Below are positions 6,928 to 10,061 of a stretch of 10,061 bases of DNA, one piece after another. Under the pieces are notes generated by a model. That model saw only the letters and a program-made list of their open reading frames with translations, had not been told where the DNA came from and did not search any database. A program made the position numbers and the translations under genes. The DNA is taken from assembly GCA_003241215.1 (NCBI GenBank), contig QFOL01000132.1, forward strand, positions 1-10,061, in the 5' to 3' direction. The stretch comes from Agrobacterium fabrum. Lineage in GTDB: Bacteria; Pseudomonadota; Alphaproteobacteria; Rhizobiales; Rhizobiaceae. Positions within the stretch are counted from its first letter, which is position 1, and the number at the start of each line of letters is the position of its first letter.

Positions 6928-6946
6928 ATGCTACGCTTTTCATAGT
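6918..6946 (+). promoter_or_regulatory. Sigma-70 promoter of the parDE operon
   Basis: A consensus TTGACA (6918-6923) is followed after exactly 17 bases by CATAGT (6941-6946, 4 of 6 matches). Transcription would start near 6953, giving a leader of about 18 bases that contains the AAAGGAAAA ribosome-binding site of the antitoxin gene. Confidence 0.65.
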
Positions 6947-6970
6947 CGAGGAGACCGAAAGGAAAACGCC

Positions 6971-7222
6971 ATGGCGTCAGGAAGCATTCACGTCAAAGTC
7001 AGCGGAGCATTGCAAGACCATATCCAGCAGCAGATTGGTGATGACGGTCTTTATGAGAATGCGAGCGAATATATTCGAGCGCTTATTCGGCGTGACCTGC
7101 AAACCCGCGACGAGGCATGGGGTGCCTTGCAAAAGGAACTGTCTCCTGCCATGCGCGCGGATGACAGCGAGTTTGTAGTTGTCTCTGCTGATGATGTAAT
7201 CGGCCGAAACAAACGTCGTTAG
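6971..7222 (+). CDS. parD: ParD-family antitoxin
   Basis: This 83-residue protein is the antitoxin of a type II toxin-antitoxin pair. The N-terminal half has the ribbon-helix-helix layout of ParD: a beta strand (S-I-H-V-K-V), a first helix (A-L-Q-D-H-I-Q-Q-Q-I), and the conserved turn and second helix Y-E-N-A-S-E-Y-I-R-A-L-I-R-R-D. The acidic C-terminal tail is the part expected to wrap the toxin. The ATG at 6971 is preferred over an upstream ATG at 6911 or GTG at 6908: those would place the promoter inside the gene, while 6971 has AAAGGAAAA just before it and gives the normal ParD length. The toxin gene starts 2 bp after the stop codon. Expected behaviour is DNA binding at its own promoter and neutralising the toxin. 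Confidence 0.85.
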   Translation: MASGSIHVKVSGALQDHIQQQIGDDGLYENASEYIRALIRRDLQTRDEAWGALQKELSPAMRADDSEFVVVSADDVIGRNKRR

Positions 7223-7224
7223 TT

Positions 7225-7587
7225 ATGGCAGCTTATCGCTTTTATGCGCCTGCCGACGCCGCACAGGATAAAATCTGGCGTGACACCGTGGATGCTTGGG
7301 GCGAGGCGCAGGCGGAGACCTATATACGTGGCCTGCACGCGCATTTGCAGCGCCTCTGCGACAACCACCTGCTTTGGCGGCGTCTTCCCCAAAGACTTGC
7401 CATTCCCGGTGACATCATGCGCGAGGCTTATTTCAGCCGGTACGAGCATCATTACCTGTTTTTCCGAAAGCTTGATAACGGCGACCTGGGTGTGATGAGT
7501 ATCCTGCATGAGCGGATGGATATGGCCGTACGCTTGAGGGAAGATCTCACGGCGCTCGATGCCAGAGGCATTATCCAAACTGGCTAG
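7225..7587 (+). CDS. parE: ParE/RelE-family toxin
   Basis: This 120-residue protein is the toxin partner of the gene just upstream. It has the usual compact RelE/ParE arrangement: an N-terminal strand (Y-R-F-Y-A-P-A-D), two helices (W-G-E-A-Q-A-E-T-Y-I-R-G-L and following), a central strand region R-E-A-Y-F-S-R-Y-E-H-H-Y-L-F-F-R, and a final strand V-M-S-I-L-H-E-R-M-D. The I-L-H-E-R-M-D ending is typical of ParE-type members, which poison DNA gyrase; RelE-type members cleave mRNA on the ribosome. The start follows the antitoxin stop by two bases, so translation is very likely coupled. The frame is intact, so the pair should be functional. ParE against RelE activity cannot be settled from sequence alone. 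Confidence 0.84.
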   Translation: MAAYRFYAPADAAQDKIWRDTVDAWGEAQAETYIRGLHAHLQRLCDNHLLWRRLPQRLAIPGDIMREAYFSRYEHHYLFFRKLDNGDLGVMSILHERMDMAVRLREDLTALDARGIIQTG

Positions 7588-7641
7588 AGCGGGTATTGCC
7601 GGCTAACGCCGTGATGACTGGCCCATCTCGGCTGAACTTAA

Positions 7642-7812
7642 GCCCCACATTTTCCGATCAGTCCGCTCAAAAAAGTCGTCTTTGCGGGAAACGTGCCAGC
7701 TGTCGCCGTAGACTTCGAGAAGCAGCAGAAAATCTATACCGAGGGTGTCTACGAAACTCGGGGCTATTCAATTCGGCCTATAATTGGCGGAGAAGGAGAT
7801 GGACAATGCTGA
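7642..7812 (+). pseudogene. Cryptic coding-like frame overlapping the peptidase start
   Basis: A frame opens after a TAA at 7639 and runs 56 codons to a TGA at 7810-7812, overlapping the first seven bases of the peptidase gene. Its translation looks like real protein: L-K-K-V-V-F-A-G-N-V-P-A-V-A-V-D-F-E-K, then I-Y-T-E-G-V-Y-E-T-R-G-Y, then I-R-P-I-I-G-G-E-G-D-G. No ATG exists; the only normal start is a GTG at 7693 (39 residues) with GGGAA before it. It may be the 3' remnant of a lost gene or a short upstream gene coupled to the peptidase. I do not recognise the family. Confidence 0.3.
7779..7784 (+). promoter_or_regulatory. Perfect -10 hexamer before the peptidase gene
   Basis: A perfect TATAAT lies 21 bp before the peptidase ATG, but no recognisable -35 box is present at 16-18 bases upstream. 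If used, the transcript would begin at the ribosome-binding site. It may be coincidental. Confidence 0.2.
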
Positions 7813-8954
7813 CTGACCTGCCAAATGCGCACATATCCAGTATCAACGATCTATTGCGGCAGCTTGGCTTCAATGGACTCGTGCTCGAGACAGAAGGCAA
7901 TGACAGCGTTACATTTTTGGCACGGCGGTATTTCACTCTCTATCGAAAATCTATTGATAATCTCACTCGGAAGCTGGAGGTGCGCGCAAAGATTTACCTT
8001 TGTTTCATCCTCGACGCCGAGAAGGACCTCCAAGCCTGTGCCGTCAATCTTGGCGAAGATGAGTACTGCGTGGCAGTATGGCTTGCAGCACCAATGCGTA
8101 CGATTGCCACCATCACTCATCTTATGAGCACATCGGCGATTGCTCAACACCTTGAGTACGCGCTCGACACCTATACCAACCGCGCTGAAGCGTCGGCGTC
8201 CGATACGTTTGCCGCGTATAGAGCGCTTGGCTTTGAAGCACCTGTTGAATTCAATGAGCCATTGAAAACATTTTGCTCACAAATTGCATATGGCGCTATT
8301 GAATGGTTGGTATACCATGAGCTAGGACATATCATTAATGGACATTTAGAGCTTGGCAAAGAGTTTAACGGTCTCACCTTTATTCTAGAAGATGACCCTT
8401 CGGAGGAACGCGATGAGAACCTCACAAGCCAAGCTCTTGAACTCGATGCCGACTGCTTTGCAACGTGGCTATTACTTCAAGTACGGTTACAAAGCCCGGT
8501 TGCTATAGAGGAAATCCTTCCAAGCGCCAGTGAAGCAGAAAAGGAACTCCTTCGGTTACGATGTTTTGTATTTGGAGTTTTTTCGATCGTTCGAGGTTTT
8601 GACGATCATCCGGTTGACGTGGATACGATGTTCAATTCTGATCATCCACCAGGCGTCATTAGGATGAACTACATGATCGATTTGATCGCCAACACAACAA
8701 TTGAGAACAAATTTCCTTATAAAGCAGAGAAAATCGTCGAAGCTGCACTCGATACAGTTGTGGCTCTAGAGCAATCTATCTCACAAGCTACAGGCACGAA
8801 GGGTGGAGGCAGGAATGTCTTGACAGCCTTAGAGCTAGCTTGGGAACCGTTCAATGTGCCCGTCCTCTCGCGATGGGCAAAGCTTCACCCAATACTCGAC
8901 AAGTTTAAGATGGGCATAGGGAAGCTAGCCGCGCCTCAATATCCCCCTGCATAG
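7806..8954 (+). CDS. Predicted zinc metallopeptidase (HExxH, M48-like), function unknown
   Basis: This 382-residue protein has no signal peptide and no clear membrane segment, so it is probably cytoplasmic. Three elements in order point to a zincin: H-E-L-G-H at 171-175 (two zinc ligands and the catalytic Glu), E-L-D-A-D at 212-216 (E212 as likely third ligand, with the Asp typical of the E-x-x-x-D helix), and S-D-H-P-P-G-V-I-R at 278-286, like the H-P-x-x-x-x-R element of M48 peptidases such as HtpX and Ste24. Unlike those, it lacks the membrane helices. The ATG at 7806 follows an excellent GGAGAAGGAGAT site; an upstream in-frame ATG at 7596 would add 70 low-quality residues. The gene is much richer in A+T than the sugar operon and sits beside a toxin-antitoxin pair and an IS remnant, which suggests horizontal transfer. 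Peptidase is likely; the target is unknown. Confidence 0.75.
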   Translation: MLTDLPNAHISSINDLLRQLGFNGLVLETEGNDSVTFLARRYFTLYRKSIDNLTRKLEVRAKIYLCFILDAEKDLQACAVNLGEDEYCVAVWLAAPMRTIATITHLMSTSAIAQHLEYALDTYTNRAEASASDTFAAYRALGFEAPVEFNEPLKTFCSQIAYGAIEWLVYHELGHIINGHLELGKEFNGLTFILEDDPSEERDENLTSQALELDADCFATWLLLQVRLQSPVAIEEILPSASEAEKELLRLRCFVFGVFSIVRGFDDHPVDVDTMFNSDHPPGVIRMNYMIDLIANTTIENKFPYKAEKIVEAALDTVVALEQSISQATGTKGGGRNVLTALELAWEPFNVPVLSRWAKLHPILDKFKMGIGKLAAPQYPPA

Positions 8955-8970
8955 CTTGTGTAAGTACATC

Positions 8971-9087
8971 CAACACATTCTCGTGGACATCAAGGTCACG
9001 GGCTGCCTGGTCAACAGTGACCCCACGTTCCCTGATCAGTTTCACCGCTTCAAGCTTATACTCGCGGCGGAACATTCGTCTTTGCAT
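8971..9087 (-). mobile_element. Truncated IS3-family transposase OrfA (remnant)
   Basis: Read on the - strand from the ATG at 9087, the first 39 residues are a clear IS3-family OrfA start: R-R-E-Y-K-L-E-A-V-K-L-I-R-E-R-G, then V-D-Q-A-A-R-D-L-D-V-H-E-N-V-L, the helix-turn-helix DNA-binding segment. GGAGAG precedes the ATG. Similarity stops sharply at about 8970, where the frame runs into the antisense of the peptidase gene end. The rest of OrfA and all of OrfB, with the DDE catalytic domain, are missing, so it cannot move. The left end of the element probably lies somewhere in 9100-9160, but I cannot fix its terminal repeat. Confidence 0.75.
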
Positions 9088-9211
9088 TCATGCTCTCCAG
9101 TTTCAGGAGGAACACCTTAACTCGATGTCCATGAAACCGGCAGCAGGCCAGAGGAAGGATTTTTGCTTCCCCGTTCATCCCCACCCTGTTTGCCTGATTT
9201 ATATTGCCCTT

Positions 9212-9476
9212 GTTCCGTTATGAACCGGGAGACATTCCGGTTTTGAAACGGAACCAGCGCCGGTTGTGAGAGAGGACGTCACTCTCATATTTCGGGGTCT
9301 GGCAGGGATTGGCCTCTGGCAATGACCAGAGGAGAGATAGAATTTGGTGTGTGGTGGGCCGTTCTATTTCTCCAAAATGCATTTGCCGATTGTCAGACTT
9401 TGACAGGCATAAACCGCTGATGCGGGGCACTGATAAGTGTCTTTATTTTCCCTAGGCGGCAATTTTCAGTGCCCCG
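9212..9476 (+). ncRNA. Candidate structured RNA (cluster of nested hairpins)
   Basis: This gene-free stretch holds an unusual density of inverted repeats. P1: 9212-9219 with 9247-9254 (8 bp, perfect), enclosing P1a 9223-9228 with 9237-9242 (6 bp). P2: 9267-9272 with 9282-9287 (6 bp). P3: 9313-9319 with 9326-9332 (7 bp). P4: 9331-9342 with 9362-9373 (12 bp with one G-U). P5: 9384-9387 with 9406-9409 plus 9391-9395 with 9401-9405, with a three-base bulge. P7: 9423-9433 with 9466-9476 (11 bp). The one wobble in P4 is G-U only if the + strand is the RNA; on the other strand it is A-C. No promoter or T-run terminator was identified, and no known RNA family was recognised. Remnant mobile-element DNA is the main alternative. 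Confidence 0.4.
9423..9476. repeat. 11-bp perfect inverted repeat
   Basis: CGGGGCACTGA (9423-9433) and TCAGTGCCCCG (9466-9476) are exact reverse complements 32 bp apart. This is either the last long stem of the structured region or a pair of short terminal repeats such as those of a mobile element relic. The interior is AT-rich and contains a CCTAGG palindrome. Confidence 0.75.
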
Positions 9477-9504
9477 TTGCAATGCCCATCGAGCTGAAAG
9501 GCTG

Positions 9505-9585
9505 ATGGAAAAAGAGATGAAGTTCACAACACGGTCGCAGCTGCGTCGCGTGATAGGAAAGGTGTGTTCAAATGGGTCTCTATGA
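9505..9585 (+). other. Possible 26-residue leader peptide before the basic protein
   Basis: An ATG at 9505 opens a 26-codon frame (M-E-K-E-M-K-F-T-T-R-S-Q-L-R-R-V, ending in C-S-N-G-S-L) that stops at 9583-9585, overlapping the start of the 67-residue gene by 14 bases. Such an overlap could couple the two. AAAGG precedes it only weakly. Confidence 0.2.
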
Positions 9586-9775
9586 AATGTACGTCCTTGC
9601 TACTCGTGCAGATACTGCCCTGATGAGGAGAAGGCTGGCACGATCTCTTTATGCTAGGGCAAGGCTTCGAAATCGGAAGCTCAAGAAGCATTATTTACGC
9701 AACCAGAAGGAGAGTTTTGATTCGATGGTCGATAGGAGGAGGGCAGGCCAGTTGCGATCTGGGCGGCTTCCGTAA
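9572..9775 (+). CDS. Small, strongly basic protein of unknown function
   Basis: This 67-residue protein has 15 Arg and 4 Lys against only 5 acidic residues. The basic residues cluster in three patches: residues 19-24, 29-39 and 55-57. The first half looks like an amphipathic helix (A-L-M-R-R-R-L-A-R-S-L-Y-A-R-A-R-L-R-N-R). Such a chain would bind nucleic acid or an acidic partner. There is no signal peptide. The ATG has an AGGAAAGG stretch nine bases upstream, which is a fair ribosome-binding site. It follows the structured region and is followed by AT-rich DNA with no gene, so it looks like a lone gene. No family is recognised, and a frame of this length could be chance; the ribosome-binding site and the regular composition favour a real gene. 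Confidence 0.45.
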   Translation: MGLYEMYVLATRADTALMRRRLARSLYARARLRNRKLKKHYLRNQKESFDSMVDRRRAGQLRSGRLP

Positions 9776-10061
9776 ACATATATTTATATAATAACCAACG
9801 CAAAGCATATAAAATATATGTGCTGGTGGATTGTATATTTTTGACTGAAGGCGGATGAGAATCTGCGGGCAAAACTGATTTTACTGACCTGCAATTTGCG
9901 GATTGCGGGCCAACTACGCATAAATATATGAGTTTTATGTTGAATTTGCTGATCTGAATGGGAAATTGTTATGCGTGGAAACTATATGAGCCAGATGGAT
10001 TTGATTGGAGTGGAGTTCAGATTTGAGTGGCGATCGATCATAATAACAATATCATGATATT
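9776..10061. other. AT-rich gene-free end of window
   Basis: No gene is visible to the window edge. The stretch is strongly AT-rich with repeated ATATAT-type runs. It contains a 15-base palindrome CATATA-aaa-TATATG (9806-9820) and a 10-bp inverted repeat (9914-9923 with 9969-9978, one G-T wobble; perfect core ACGCATAA/TTATGCGT) 45 bp apart. These suit a promoter or operator region for a gene beyond the edge. A 28-residue frame at 9971-10057 is too short to call. Confidence 0.4.

Noticed and set aside
6908..6970. N-terminal extension of the antitoxin
   Set aside because: It would put the promoter and operator inside the gene; the ATG at 6971 has the ribosome-binding site and the normal ParD start.
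7596..7805. 70-residue N-terminal extension of the metallopeptidase
   Set aside because: The added residues are Arg/Ser-rich without fold features, and a near-perfect ribosome-binding site precedes the ATG at 7806.
9212..9254. Group II intron domain V
   Set aside because: The hairpin is longer than domain V and lacks the AGC catalytic triad and the GNRA-type loop.
9218..9430. 70-codon frame on the - strand through the hairpin cluster
   Set aside because: It begins with GTG inside an inverted repeat, has no ribosome-binding site and spans five hairpins, which a coding sequence would rarely contain.

Overview
The window looks like an accessory-rich stretch of an Agrobacterium/Rhizobium-type alphaproteobacterial genome. 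The strongest clue is a D-psicose (D-allulose) 3-epimerase that matches, as far as I can recall, the well-studied Agrobacterium tumefaciens enzyme in length and in every catalytic residue. The left two thirds is GC-rich and ordinary for this group. The right third (about 6.9 to 10.06 kb) is lower in G+C, poor in genes, and carries marks of gene acquisition.

Layout. 1-1951: the end of a sugar catabolic operon on the + strand, with the C-terminus of a TIM-barrel sugar epimerase, a P-loop sugar/nucleoside kinase of the FrcK type, the D-psicose 3-epimerase, and a strong intrinsic terminator. 2076-3284 (-): an MFS exporter resembling the NepI purine-ribonucleoside efflux group. 3604-5373 (-): a membrane-bound HAMP-GAF-GGDEF diguanylate cyclase without a canonical inhibitory site. 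5825-6202 (+) and 6416-6778 (-): two small convergent exported proteins, a lipoprotein and a periplasmic protein with a cysteine pair. 6915-7587 (+): a ParD/ParE toxin-antitoxin pair with a good sigma-70 promoter and a perfect palindrome over its -35 box. 7806-8954 (+): an AT-rich HExxH metallopeptidase with M48-like motifs and no recognised function, preceded and slightly overlapped by a cryptic 56-codon reading frame. 8971-9087 (-): a truncated IS3-family OrfA. 9212-9476: a gene-free stretch packed with nested and consecutive inverted repeats, best explained as a structured RNA. 9572-9775 (+): a very basic 67-residue protein. 9776-10061: AT-rich DNA with no gene.

The epimerase-kinase-epimerase set should interconvert rare ketohexoses and phosphorylate the product. 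The toxin-antitoxin pair, orphan peptidase, IS remnant and structured region together look like a small genomic island. Two unexpected sequence signals stand out: the structured-RNA candidate at 9212-9476, and a 15-base exact match to the core of a T-DNA border repeat at 5776-5790, just upstream of the lipoprotein gene. All calls come from reading the sequence; no database search was run.
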